A stretch of 64,000 nucleotides of DNA from Allolobophora icterica (Eukaryota > Annelida > Clitellata > Crassiclitellata > Lumbricidae). The position numbers were made by a program, and so were the translations under genes. The notes under the pieces are model-generated. The model was not told the DNA's origin and searched no databases. It saw nothing but the letters and a program-made list of their open reading frames with translations. The stretch lies in assembly GCA_963556255.1 (NCBI GenBank), contig OY744613.1, forward strand, positions 52,888,949 to 52,952,948. The letters run 5' to 3'. Shown here piece by piece: positions 1-10,140 of this stretch (positions are counted from its first letter, which is position 1; each line of letters opens with the position of its first letter).

Positions 1-2
1 GC

Positions 3-713
3 CAAATATGTCAGAAATCATTTATTAACGGCAATAATCTGAAAAAGCACATGAGAATCCATACAGGAGAAAAACCATACAGGTGCCAGCTATGTCAGAA
101 ATCATTTTTTGAAGGTTGTAGCCTGAAAAGGCACATGAGAACCCATACAGGAGAAAAACCATACAGGTGCCAGCTATGTCAGAAATCATTTATTGAAGGT
201 GGTAATCTGAAAAGGCACATGAGAATTCATACTCTCGAAAAACCATACAGCTGTCACCTATGTCAGAAATCATTTACTGACTCCAGTCATCTGAAAACGC
301 ACATGAGAGCCCATACTGGTGAGAAGCCATACAAATGCCAGGTATGTCAGAAATCATTTCTTATTCATAGTCACCTGAAATCGCACATGAGAATCCACAC
401 TGGAGAAAAACCATACATATGTGAGGTTTGTAATAAATTATTTAAAGAAATTGGATATCTAAAGAGACACAGAAGAACTCATGCTACAGAGAAGCAAGAC
501 ACATGCAATAAACTTCCTTTTCCGAAAATTACAGATGGAGAATGTCTGTATATTATCAAACTGAAATGTCTTGTGGATGCAAACGCTTCTTTGTCAAAAT
601 CTTTTGGATGTGGTATATGTGATGAATTGCTTGAAAAAGAAATGGAATTTCTAGAGCATTGTTCTGGCCATCGATTCTCTCCACCTGATGACTTAGTTGC
701 TGACCTTTGCTGA
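3..713 (+). CDS. C2H2 zinc-finger protein ZNF-A1 (5'-partial)
   Basis: Poly-C2H2 zinc-finger protein, by family a nuclear sequence-specific DNA-binding protein; no target can be assigned. The reading frame is open from base 3, so the true start lies outside the window. One truncated finger is followed by five complete fingers (consensus C-x2-C-x12-H-x3-H with TGEKPY linkers; one linker reads TLEKPY). Next come a short basic linker and a tail carrying an atypical terminal finger, [17 protein letters not shown] followed by CSGH. That tail is shared by all ZNF-A copies here. Compared with the 17.0-kb and 31.3-kb copies, about 24 extra bases near 695-718 bring in a TGA, so the protein ends ADLC rather than continuing about nine residues. 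The linker before the tail is also shorter than in the sister copies. ZNF-B1 lies convergently downstream. Confidence 0.85.
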   Translation, partial: QICQKSFINGNNLKKHMRIHTGEKPYRCQLCQKSFFEGCSLKRHMRTHTGEKPYRCQLCQKSFIEGGNLKRHMRIHTLEKPYSCHLCQKSFTDSSHLKTHMRAHTGEKPYKCQVCQKSFLIHSHLKSHMRIHTGEKPYICEVCNKLFKEIGYLKRHRRTHATEKQDTCNKLPFPKITDGECLYIIKLKCLVDANASLSKSFGCGICDELLEKEMEFLEHCSGHRFSPPDDLVADLC

Positions 714-1194
714 AATATGATTCCATGTACTTACGATTCAAATCAATTGTAATTTCAGATAAAGAAAAGATGCTACAGAAGAGTTGGGATACATAGATAT
801 CTGAATAGTTACTTTGTACCACTTTAATTTCAGAATATTTAGACAATAGCCATTCTGACGTAGAGAGCCCAAAAGTTTGATCATTAGGCCTATAGGCACA
901 ACTAATCTTAGTTGTTGCCTTCTCACATTTATAATTGTGAGACTGTGGAACTGCTGCAGGTCATCAATATGAAATTGTATGCTTTACTTACTAAAGACTC
1001 TGTAAACTCTTTCGTTCTGGGTTCGATTGCTTGACAACTTTATTGTTAAATATTTTAATAATTGCTGAACAATTACTTGACTAGACTAGATATTTAACAG
1101 AGCGGATAACTATACATCATTTTGTGGGACTATTTTAGACTTTTGATATTTAAGCCTATTGTCATCACATTTATGATGTATTAAGTTATAAAAT
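714..1194. repeat. 3' flank of the ZNF-A duplication unit
   Basis: No gene seen. This non-coding flank recurs after the ZNF-A copies at 18,232-18,490 and 27,340-27,690, and partly at 20,730-20,915 and (inverted) 31,000-31,250. It holds an uninterrupted TTAA at 1,094-1,097 in the context TATTTAACAGAGCGG. The same site in block X (27,694) is occupied by a TTAA element, so this is the empty paralogous site. Confidence 0.7.
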
Positions 1195-1430
1195 CTTATT
1201 TATTTATTTCAGATATTTCTATAGCGCCTCCGCAAGTCTACTACTACTCAGAGGCGCTCCCGACTACAGCATTGATACTGTATCGGAGTTTTCACGCCGA
1301 AGCGCCACAAGCAATCGCGAGTGAACGACTTGCCCAAGGTCCGTACACTGCGGCTAGAGTGGGATTCGAACCTGCAACCCTCCGGTCACAAGGCGCCGAA
1401 CTTACCACTGAGCCACCACGCCCCACATTG
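1195..1430 (-). mobile_element. tRNA-derived SINE
   Basis: On the minus strand the element opens with a tRNA-like head (about 1,424 down to 1,350). It has an A-box-like TGGCTCAGTGGTAAG and a B-box GGTTCGAATCC, which are the internal RNA polymerase III promoter elements. A body follows, then a 3' end GCGCTATAGAAATATCTG and an (AAATA)n-like tail. The 3' end resembles L2/CR1-type LINE tails, suggesting LINE-mobilised retroposition. Paralogous sites near 28,750 and, inverted, near 11,300 lack the insert (GTTATAAAATTAATGTCC-type empty site), so the boundaries are well supported. A clear target duplication is not visible. Confidence 0.75.
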
Positions 1431-2599
1431 ATTAATGTCCTTATTCTATTTTGGTTAAGTGTTGGACATTATGTTTGGCCATTATTCTGTATTTTTTATG
1501 TCTTTCTCTTTGGTGATATCTGTGATTGGCCTACACTTCATTCTGTTCTTAGCCTTTAAATAAGCAAGTTGCATGCCGTAAATTGCACATACTTATATTT
1601 CTATTAATGGCATATCTTTGTTTAGTACACTGAAATTTTCTACTCACATTGATCTTTTTCATGTAATTTTAACTGGATTGTATCCCTGTAATAAAATGAC
1701 GTGAGCAACCTCGCCTTAGAGTAGTTTAAGAGTAAATCTCTGATGGCAAATGACGCAAGTAGCGCACATTCAAAGCCATTAAATGCAGCTCATCCTTAAA
1801 GTCTTATATATTAAAATATGGAACACATGGCTTCAATTTTTAACAGATGACCACCAGATCAGATATCAGTTTCAAGATTTCTGCTTGTTCTGCATCCTCT
1901 AACCAGCTAAGCTATAATAATAATGTACACGGTGCTAGTATAATAATTATTTAATTGTGCCACTTTACCCGAATATGTATTGGATAAATATAAGGCTATA
2001 CATGGTTCATTTCTATTTGTCAATAGCTCTGCAAGTGTATCTATTGATTCCTATTGTTTCTCTCCATTTCAGTCTGCATTGCAGCACTTAAGCTTTAATG
2101 CTTATACCATTTCTTTTCTCAATTCAAACCAAATGGATAGAATTCGAGCAAACGAAGACTCATAATTTCAAAGATTTTTGAAAATGACCAAGTCTATCAT
2201 AGGGCAGATCAAGGAAATTGTCAAATCTCTCATACGTCGAGGTCTTAAAAATGGCGAACACGAAAAAGACATAAGATAATTAGAAGTTGGATGGAATTAC
2301 GAACGCTTTTTTGAAAAAGAATTGATGTATGTTTTCTAAATGCCTCCAGATTTTGCTTTTCTCTGTGCTTGATCCACATGACCATATTATCTGCGAATGG
2401 TCACTTTTGTGGCATAATTCACTTATCTCAAGTGAGGTTGTCGAATGATTTTTCAATAAACTTCTTGGTAAAAACACTGATGACAAGCTTTACACTAAAA
2501 TATTTTACTACAATGCCATGTGTACAAAAGACTACTCGATATAAATTACACTACGTGGTTTGTCTCAACGCAGTGTGTTTCTTCTTGTGGTGATTTAAA
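1431..2599. repeat. Duplicated spacer between convergent ZNF-A and ZNF-B
   Basis: No convincing gene. The stretch is repeated at 28,745-29,640 (same orientation) and inverted at 10,145-11,330, 30,720-30,960 and 48,280-49,175. A 61-codon frame at 1,980-2,165 is kept in the inverted copy at 10,560-10,745 but is broken in block X. It is therefore better read as conserved non-coding sequence. Confidence 0.6.
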
Positions 2600-3420
2600 A
2601 GAGGATGAAATTTAAATTATTAATTTTGTGACGTAGTTGACATTTGTAGTTTTTGTACCTATGGGTTCTCTCCTGTATGGGTTCTCATGTGTACTCTTAA
2701 ATTTTGTTTCTTTAGATGTGACTTCTGGCATAAATTGCATTTGAATGGCTTTTCTCCAGTATGAAATTCTTCGTGGTTTCTTAGTTTCCGTAGCACTGCG
2801 TCTACAGGCTTCATCACATAACTTGCATTTGTATGGTTTCTCTCCTGCACGGGTTCTCATGTGCACTTTGAGATTTTGATTCTGTCTATACGATTTCTGG
2901 CATAGGTTGGATTTGAATGGCCTTTCTCAGGTATGAAATGCTTCATGGTTTCTTAGTTCCCTCTCCAATGTGTAGGCTTCGATAATCACATAACTCGCAT
3001 TTGTATGGTTTCTCTCCTGTATGGTTCTCATGTGTACTATGAGAGAACGGTTCATTGTATATGATTTCTGGCATAAATTGCACTTGAATGGCCTTTCTCA
3101 AGTATGAGATCGCTCACGGTATTTAAGTGCTCTTTGCACCATGTATGCTTTATCGCAAAACTTGCATTTCACTGTGTCTTCGAAGATGTTTGTTCCAAGA
3201 ACCAGTACTAAGAAGACGTTTCTCACAAACATTACATTCCCACTTTTGTTCTCCAGTAAGAGATCTTCCAGGTTGTTTCAGTAGTTTCGGTGTCCTGTAG
3301 GTTTCACCACATAACTTACATTTGTATGGATTATCTCCAAATCGAAGATGTCTGTTCAAAGAACTAACACAAGACAGCCGTTACTCACAAACATTGCATT
3401 CCCACTAATTCTCTCCAGTA
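2600..3420 (-). pseudogene. ZNF-B1, degenerate C2H2 zinc-finger locus
   Basis: Minus-strand translation in several frames gives finger pieces (for example [39 protein letters not shown]) separated by stops and frameshifts. The piece order matches the better-preserved ZNF-B at 47,290-48,290. No single frame exceeds about 84 codons, so a functional protein is unlikely unless unseen splicing repairs it. It converges on ZNF-A1. Similarity to the sister copies continues past 3,420 as non-coding flank. Confidence 0.7.
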
Positions 3421-4696
3421 TGGGATATCACCACCCTCCCTACACAGAAAGCTCATTAGATTAAAGAAACCCGGGGTTCAACAGCATCTCTTGTTGAGGG
3501 TCGAATCGCTTAGATCAGTTACCTGGGACACGTTTCACCGTAGACCATCGAGCCTTTGCTTTTGAAATTTTATCTTCAACATGAGGTATTGTAATTTCGG
3601 AGTAGCACTGTTATGATTCAACATGGAATGATCCAGTACTAAAGTCTCTCCTATTTTTATCGTTCCGTTCGTATACAGTTAAGTCGACCTATACAATCTT
3701 GACACAAACCTCACGCAAAATTTATAACAATGACATTAAACCTGGACAGCCAAGAAGTTTCACATTTAATGTTGGGAAATAGAACGACGAGGCAGATCAG
3801 AAGAATTAGCAGATGACCAATCCTTAAATTAACAGATGACCAATCCTTAAATTAACAGATGATCAATCCTTGGCAGATGACTATCAGCCGGTAATATTAG
3901 ATAAAAAGTTCACCGCTCGCGAATCATTCTTACTTCAGGATATTTTTTAAAGAAAAAAAAACAAACAATAACTTCGAAAATATATTATCACAGAATATAA
4001 TATTAAAAAAACGAATACGGTAAACATACGCTTTAGTGTAATTAATTATTTTCAGGAATTCGAAAAAATGAATAGCGTAAATAACTATTTTACTCCAGCT
4101 TCTCGTTTGAACTATGTTTTCATCGACCTTCCAGCCTCTGGTTTAGCTTTAATATTACACGTTTTAATCGTTCATCCATCCAGCTTCCAGTTTTAGCTCA
4201 TTTTCATCGCACATTCAGCTGCTATTTGAAGTTTTAATATGACACATTTTCATCGCTGATACAGCTTCTAGTTTGAGGTCTATTTTCTTCGCACATCCAG
4301 CTTCTCGTTTGACCTACATTCTCATCGCTCATCCAGCTTCTAGTTTGATTTATATTTTCATCGCTCATCCGGCTTCCAGTTTGATTTCTATTTTCATCGC
4401 TCATCCAGCTTCCAATAATTAATTACGCTAAACGTACGTTTACCAACGAATGCTATGTCATGCTACTAAGAGGTCGTTAACCAAGACATTCTAGCGCTAG
4501 CATATGAAGTGAAAATGACGTCACCAAAATACATAATAAACGTAATAATCTAAGAATAAGTATATAATCTAAGAACTTTTGCCATAATTTTCGTGGGCAT
4601 AGATGGGACCCATATGGGAATATATTTCTTATATGGATTCCGCGCTCCGTGTGGGCCTGCTGACTGCGGACAAAGCAATGACTGTGGAAATAAATG
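3421..4696. repeat. Duplicated flank with short tandem repeats
   Basis: No gene seen. It is paralogous to 56,840-58,130 and, inverted, to 43,030-44,320. At about 3,815-3,890 there are three tandem copies of a roughly 25-bp unit (AACAGATGACCAATCC core). At about 4,095-4,425 there are degenerate 30-36-bp units with the core CATCCAGCTTCTAGTTTGA and TTTTCATCG, a small relative of the large minisatellite at 21.1-22.8 kb. Confidence 0.6.
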
Positions 4697-5071
4697 TTAA
4701 CCCTCGGGCTACCAAGGGGGTGGTTACCACCCTACGTTTTTCTGTAAAATTTTTTTTAGCACATGGAATATAATTTTGGCATTTTAAGTAGCTGTAGGGG
4801 GTCCATTTGCGCAAATTTTGAGGTAAAAGTCGTGATGATATCCCACGCCATAAAAAAGTTATAATCGATATAGTCTAGGTACCACTTTTTAAATCAAGAA
4901 TTTATCTCGTCAGCTGTAAGCTGTTGTCGACTATAAAGGTATTCATTATTCTTTCTGGAAGAGAAACAACTATGCCATTCTTTAGAGGGAGTGTAGGGCT
5001 ATATTTACTTGCTTAGTTGTTTGTCTTTTGATAACCGGAAGTGATCATAATGAATAATAATACGCTTTTTC

Positions 5072-5266
5072 AGTGTGAAAATCCCTGATGCAACATCACA
5101 ACGTAAACCGATATGGTTGGGTATGGGGAAGGGCTATAAACAGTTGAAGCAGAATGCTAACAGAGTAAAGCAGTGCTGTGAAGTGTTCAAGAAGCCGGTT
5201 TGCAGGAAGCATTCGCACAAAACAATGAAAGTAACTTGCAATAGGCCTAACTGCAAGGACCACTGA
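5072..5266 (+). pseudogene. C-terminal piggyBac-type transposase fragment (element A copy 1)
   Basis: An open frame of about 63 codons holds a cysteine/histidine-rich stretch (KQCCEVFKKPVCRKHSHKT, then CNRPNCKDH). It resembles the C-terminal Cys-rich domain that ends many piggyBac transposases. The rest of the transposase is missing. Copies 2 and 3 keep the same frame with small differences (this copy has two extra codons, RP). It sits just downstream of an acceptor-like TTTTTCAG. No function is expected on its own. Confidence 0.5.
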
Positions 5267-6254
5267 CGTTTTTGACTGCCGGGAAAAATTACATAATTTC
5301 TTGTTTCATGTTGATATAGCTGCACGCCTTTAGGTTTTGCCTGAAACTGAAACAGACTTTGGAATAGTTTGTATTGTTGAAAATTAAGCCTCATTATATT
5401 TATTATATTTAGAATATTCTTGGATACATAGTTCATTTTCAAAACCCACATCATTTATATATTTTTATCCAAATAGTACAAATTGTGTGGGATAATATCA
5501 GATATCGTTAAATGGACCGGTGCCTTTGTTAAAAACTATATAATTTCGAGATGCATTCATATATTTTACAACTAAATATACCATTCTTTTCAGAAATGAG
5601 TGCTGAATCAAATGCTGTATTACACGATATGATATCTTAACCCTCTAAGGGATATGGGACATATATGTCCCATATCAGAAAAAAGTCCGTGATTTGGTTA
5701 GATCGAGCAAACTGGTTTGTTTAACGATTTTATTTTTTGTTAGGTATTTGGTCAATTTAACTGTGACCTTTCGATGAGTTCCCGCATATACTATGGACCA
5801 AAAAATTTTACTTTAAAATTATTAATTTTTAAAAATAAAATACAAACTTTGTAATGTTTTATTTTTTCTGACAGAGGAATAATACGATACAAAACTTTTA
5901 AATAATGTATATTGATCCTTCACAAAAGAGGTAATTCATTGACAAGAGCCATTCCTATCACAGTCTTGCAGATATTGAAGAAAATCTTCATGGGACATAT
6001 TTGTCCCATTGTCCCTTATGCAATGTTATAAAATGCCCGTACATGAAAAGGCGATAATGCGTTTTAGACCTAACCAAGACTTTGATCGGAACTGGTTGTT
6101 GTATTTTCATGGACAACTTTTTCACATCGCCCCCACATGCCTAACATACTGTATAGCCACAGATTAGAAGGTACTGAGCTGTCACAGAAAAAAATCGAAT
6201 GGGCTTGCCGGAAGCTAATATGGATAAAGTTATATGAGGGACATTCAGTCCTTC

Positions 6255-7310
6255 CAAGCAACGGACAAGAAGATTAACTTTTTGAGGTGGATGAACACAA
6301 AGGCTTTCCATCTCATATTCAATTCTAAACCACACATAGGTACAGTTAGTACCTATTGAAATACGTCAGAAGGTTCCGCTGAGAAGGTTGTTACTAACGT
6401 TCCATCATTGGTGAAAGGATACAACAAATATATGGGAGGAGTTGATCTGGCAGACTACATAAAATCATATTATGGAACAGATATTTGGTGCCGATACAAG
6501 TATTATATGAGAATGGCATTTGTTAGGCTGCAGGGGCGTAACTTTGGTCTAAAAAGTGGGAGTACCAATGAGTCATGACTAAGATAACAATCATAAAGCA
6601 GAGAGTGAAGACGATGTCAAAAATCGGTGGCGTCTGCCGTCTGTGGGTCGGTCAGTCTGCCGGGTGACCAGTGTGGTTGAAAGTCTGCTCTCTGACTGCC
6701 TGTGACTCAGTTCGTCTGGCTCTCGATTTACCTGTGTATCTAAGTAATTTCTACCTTTGTGGTACATACTACTCACTATGTCTACATACACGAAGCAAGG
6801 CGGAGACTGCGATCCCTGGGAAGGCACAATAATGAAACACTGATCGACATTATTTGCAAAAAGGGGTACCCGTACCCCAAAAAGTTTGGGGTACGGGTAT
6901 CCCTCGTACCCCTAAAAATTACGCCTATGATAGCCTGGACGCAACTGTGGTGAATGGCTACTTGAATTAGAAGTCCCTCAACGGTGATACCAAAATAACA
7001 TTTCTTTACATTTCAGAAAATGACCTCAATAAAATTTAGACAGCATGCAGGTGCCTCATGGTCGCATAGGTACTTATACTTCGAGAAAGAATACTTTTCC
7101 GACTGGAGACATCAAGAGAAAGGCGTCTCCAGCGATGATACATGATCATTGGCCTCACATCATGCCCGACAGCAAGTTATGCAAGTTTTATCACAGGAGG
7201 GGCAAAGAAAACCGGTCAAGATTTCAGAGTGCCACCTGTAGTGTTGCTCTGTATTTGCAACGTGACCGTAACTGTTTCATCGAGTTCCACACTAACTTTC
7301 GTAACTGTGC
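6255..7310 (+). pseudogene. Broken piggyBac transposase of element B
   Basis: Scattered plus-strand pieces follow piggyBac order. About 6,270-6,330 gives FLRWMNTKAFHLI, like the LRWFDNKPVHL segment. About 6,387-6,530 gives VPSLVKGYNKYMGGVDLAD followed by a Tyr/Arg-rich helix. After the interruption come a VVNGYL piece and 7,045-7,310, with FPTGDIKRKAS, RFQSATCSVALYLQRDRN and CFIEFHT, the Cys-rich C-terminus. Stops, frameshifts and the MITE at 6,531-6,929 make it non-functional. The MGGVDL motif is the strongest family diagnostic. Confidence 0.85.
6531..6929. mobile_element. hAT-like MITE interrupting the piggyBac B transposase
   Basis: The ends CAGGGGCGTAAC and (reverse complement) CATAGGCGTAATTT form imperfect terminal inverted repeats. 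A 195-bp relative at 35,284-35,478 has the same ends and body motifs (GGTCTAAAAAGTGGG and GGGTACGGGTA) plus a perfect 8-bp target duplication. Here the flanking octamers (TTAGGCTG and ATAGCCTG) agree at 6 of 8 positions, consistent with an older insertion. The MITE splits the transposase frame between the FVRL and SLDATVVN segments. Confidence 0.75.
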
Positions 7311-7658
7311 AACTAAATTCGTTGCTACATGGTCAATGATCGTAATCTGACATTTAGGCAACACAGTCCAACAATTTTCAAGACTGCTACCAAAATGTAC
7401 TTTTACTGCCAAACGGACAATGGGACATATATGTCCCATAAAATAAAAGTGGCCATATTGCAAACGTGTACTGCTAAGCATCAAATAAACTACATTATGT
7501 TGACAGGTGAACCATAGACAATGTATTTGTGTTAGTTTTGAACATTTTGCAAACAAACAAAAATCTTGTCCCTTAGAGGGTTAAACCAAACACGAAATTC
7601 CGGGGGGTGGTAACCACCCCCTTGGTAGCCGATGTCGCAAAAAAAACCTTGGTAGCCT

Positions 7659-8694
7659 TTAACCCTCGGGCTACCAAGGGGGGGGTGGTTACCACCCCCC
7701 CCCTACGTTTTTCTGGAAAAATTTTTTTTAGCACATGGAATATAATTTTGACATTTTAGGTAGCTGTAGGGGGTCCATTTGCGCAAATGTTGAGGTAAAA
7801 GTCGTGATGATATCCCACGCCATAAAAAAGTTATACCCGATATAGCCTAGGTACCACTTATGAAATCAGGAATTTCTCTCGTCAGCTGTTAGCTGTTGTC
7901 GACTATAAAGGTATTCATTATTTTTTCTGGAAGAGAAACAACTATGCCATTCTTTAGAGGGAATGTAGGCCTATATTTACTTGCTCAGTTGTTTGTCTTT
8001 TGATAACCGGAAGTGATCATAATGAATAATAACACGCTTTTTCAGTGTGAAAATCACTGATGCAACATCACAACGTAAATCGATATGGTTGGGTATGGGG
8101 AAGGGCTATAAACAGTTGAAGCAGAATGCTAACAGAGTAAAGCAGTGCTGTGAAGTGTTCAAGAAGCCGGTTTGCAGGAAGCATTCGCACAAAACAATGA
8201 AAGTAACTTGCAATAACTGCAAGGACCACTGACGTTTTTGACTGCCGGGAAAAATTACATAATTTCTTGTTCCATGTTGATATAGCTGCACGCCTTTAGG
8301 TTTTGCCTGTAACTAAAACAGACTTTGGAATAGTTTGTATTGTTGAAAATTAAGCCTCATTATATTTATTATATTTAGAATATTCTTGGATACATAGTTC
8401 ATTTTCAAAACCCACATCATTTATATCTTTTTATCCAAATAGTACAAATTGTGTGGGATAATATCAGATATCGTTAAATGGACCGGTGCCTTTGCTAAAA
8501 ACTATATAATTTCGAGATGCATTCATATATTTTACAACTAAATATACCATTCTTTTCAGAAATGAATGCTGAATCAAATGATGTATTACATGATATGATA
8601 TCTTAAACCAAACACGAAATTCCGGGGGGGGTTGTAACCACCCCCCCCCTTGGTAGCCGATGTCGCAAAAAAACCTTGGTAGCCTGAGGGTTAA
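7659..8694 (+). mobile_element. piggyBac-like element A, copy 2
   Basis: Uninterrupted copy, 1,028 bp between TTAA 7,659-7,662 and TTAA 8,691-8,694. The ends are CCCTCGGGCTACCAAGG and CCTTGGTAGCCTGAGGG. Poly-G/poly-C tracts next to the ends make long subterminal inverted repeats (GGGGTGGTTACC against GGTAACCACCC). It contains the same transposase-tail frame as copy 1 at 8,047-8,232 and shows the empty site for element B. Confidence 0.85.
8047..8232 (+). pseudogene. C-terminal piggyBac-type transposase fragment (element A copy 2)
   Basis: Sixty-one codons with the same Cys/His-rich tail as 5,072-5,266 (KQCCEVFKKPVCRKHSHKT then CNNCKDH), lacking the two-codon insertion of copy 1. The catalytic region is absent, so it is a residual transposase tail inside a non-autonomous element. 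Confidence 0.5.
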
Positions 8695-9833
8695 AGTGAA
8701 TGTTTTGACGCATAATTATATAAGTGTCTACAAAAAGAATAAAGCATAAGCCTACGGCCAATAGGGCCTACCACTAAGTCCAAGGTTGCATTGCAGCGCT
8801 CGCTTAGTCATTATCTAAAGCAGCTGTATGTTGTGTTGTATCGTATTGTATTGTATTGTAGGCCTTATCTCAGGGATTGTTTTAACGTGCAATGATACAC
8901 AATATGTGCAGTGATGAAAGGCTACTAACCGCTGTTTGTGCAGGAAAAAAATTGTAATTCCTAATTATTTATGATTTTGATGCGTTCCAGCGCTCGCTAT
9001 GTGCAGTGATAAATTTTCCTTAAAACATGCCCTGCCTTATCTTGCATTTAATATGCGCCTCTCACAGAGGCGCTCCCATGCGAAAGACCCAGTGAATAGA
9101 AAGTGCAGCGGATCGAGGCACTTGGGCCACCAGCTAATTAAGATCTTGTGGCACGTGTCATTGGAGGGGGCTGATGCCAAAGAGCAGGATCAATTCAGTA
9201 AAAGGATCGATTTTTTGCCATAATATTCCGGGTTCGAGTACCATTTGAATGTAAAAATAGTAATCTCAGGAATGGGACTGATAATAATAGTTATACACGT
9301 AAAATCTCCTTGATGTAGGGCGCTAAATCTATTCGCTAGATGACAGGATGCACTTTCGAAAGCTACAGTTTCCTTTTCGATGTATTGAAAATAATAATTT
9401 TTAATCATTCGCCATTTTGTGCTGATGACAACATAATTCAGATTATGGGAATATTCGACTTTACTGCCAAACATGGTTAGATTCTATAACTCTGTTCATC
9501 TAATTATAATTTAGTGGACAACAGAAGATGGCAGCTACATGTAGTTGCTAATAACATGGTTTGAGCTTAACGTGCAATTCTCCCGCAGACAATGTCTGGA
9601 AGTCATTCTGACGAACCTTAGACCACTAGATGTCGTCAGACACAGTTCCTTGTAATGCACCATTCGTTGTAACTCCTGTGTCAACATGCGTCAATAGATG
9701 ATGTAAAATCGGACAGTTATGCAGCCTTATGCATTACCATTACTTCTACGTATCTATGTTGCTTGATTTCTTGTACTTGTTCTATGGATAATCTAGGTCG
9801 ATAGATACAGATGACTGTGATTTATTTACTGAC
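8695..9833. repeat. Duplicated flank with a degraded L2/CR1-type 3' end
   Basis: Paralogous to 22,926-24,000. Pentamer runs (ATTGT)n near 8,840-8,862 and the block GCGCCTCTCACAGAGGCGCTC near 9,053-9,075 are the tail and 3' end of a minus-strand L2/CR1-like fragment. Relative to the 23-kb copy, about 170 bp intervene between the pentamer run and the 3' end block. The site TTCGAGT followed by ACCATTTG near 9,232-9,246 is the empty counterpart of the hAT insertion at 12,918. No intact gene. Confidence 0.6.
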
Positions 9834-10140
9834 TTGATGAACGATCGTAATATAATCTCAATTTATTCTCTACACATGAGAACCCATACAGGAGAGAAAC
9901 CATACAAATGCAAGTTGTATGATGAAGCCTATGCAGTGCAACGGAAACTAAGAAACCACGAAGAATTTCATACTGGAGAAAAGCGATTCAATTGCAATTT
10001 ATGCGAGAAGTCGTACAGAAAGAAACAAAATTTAAGAGTACACATGAGTACCCCATACAGAAGAGAAAGAAAACCCATAGCCTAGGCTACACAATTATGT
10101 CAACTATGTCACAAATCATTTAAATATCATCCTCTTTTAA
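9834..10140 (+). pseudogene. ZNF-B2, truncated C2H2 fragment
   Basis: A plus-strand frame gives [20 protein letters not shown] and GEKRFNCNLCEKSYRKKQNL, then HMST and a stop. These match the 3' fingers of ZNF-B at 48,010-48,210. In the first finger the second zinc ligand is lost (CKLY instead of CKLC). The upstream fingers are missing; upstream sequence instead matches the 23.9-kb flank, so this is a rearranged, truncated copy. Confidence 0.7.

Larger units (their letters stand above)
5637..7584 (+). mobile_element. piggyBac-like element B nested in element A
   Basis: TTAA at 5,637-5,640 and at 7,581-7,584 flank inverted ends CCCTCTAAGGGA and TCCCTTAGAGGG. A short subterminal palindrome, GGGACATATATGTCCC, lies near both ends (5,660s and 7,420s). 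Copy 2 of element A (near 8,604) has the uninterrupted sequence GATATCTTAAACCAAACAC, which is the exact empty site. Insertion duplicated only TTAA. The 1,940-bp element keeps pieces of a transposase gene but is interrupted by a hAT-like MITE. Confidence 0.9.
4697..7662 (+). mobile_element. piggyBac-like element A, copy 1 (carries a nested element)
   Basis: Left end is TTAA (4,697-4,700) followed by CCCTCGGGCTACCAAGG. The right end, CCTTGGTAGCCT, abuts TTAA at 7,659-7,662 but lacks the last five bases (GAGGG) seen in copy 2. TTAA target sites and CCC-starting inverted ends are diagnostic of the piggyBac superfamily. Without the nested insertion (5,641-7,580 plus one TTAA) it is about 1.0 kb, too short for a complete transposase, so it is non-autonomous. 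Its right TTAA is shared with copy 2 in head-to-tail arrangement. Confidence 0.8.

Noticed and set aside
1350..1424. Possible tRNA gene on the minus strand
   Set aside because: A and B boxes are present, but the unit continues into a SINE body and A-rich tail and is absent from paralogous blocks, so it is a SINE head rather than a tRNA gene.
1272..1559. 95-codon plus-strand frame
   Set aside because: It crosses the SINE boundary and does not exist in the copies lacking the SINE.
1980..2165. 61-codon frame repeated at 10,560-10,745
   Set aside because: Conserved between two blocks but interrupted in block X at about 29,055-29,240, and no recognisable protein; likely conserved only as duplicated DNA.
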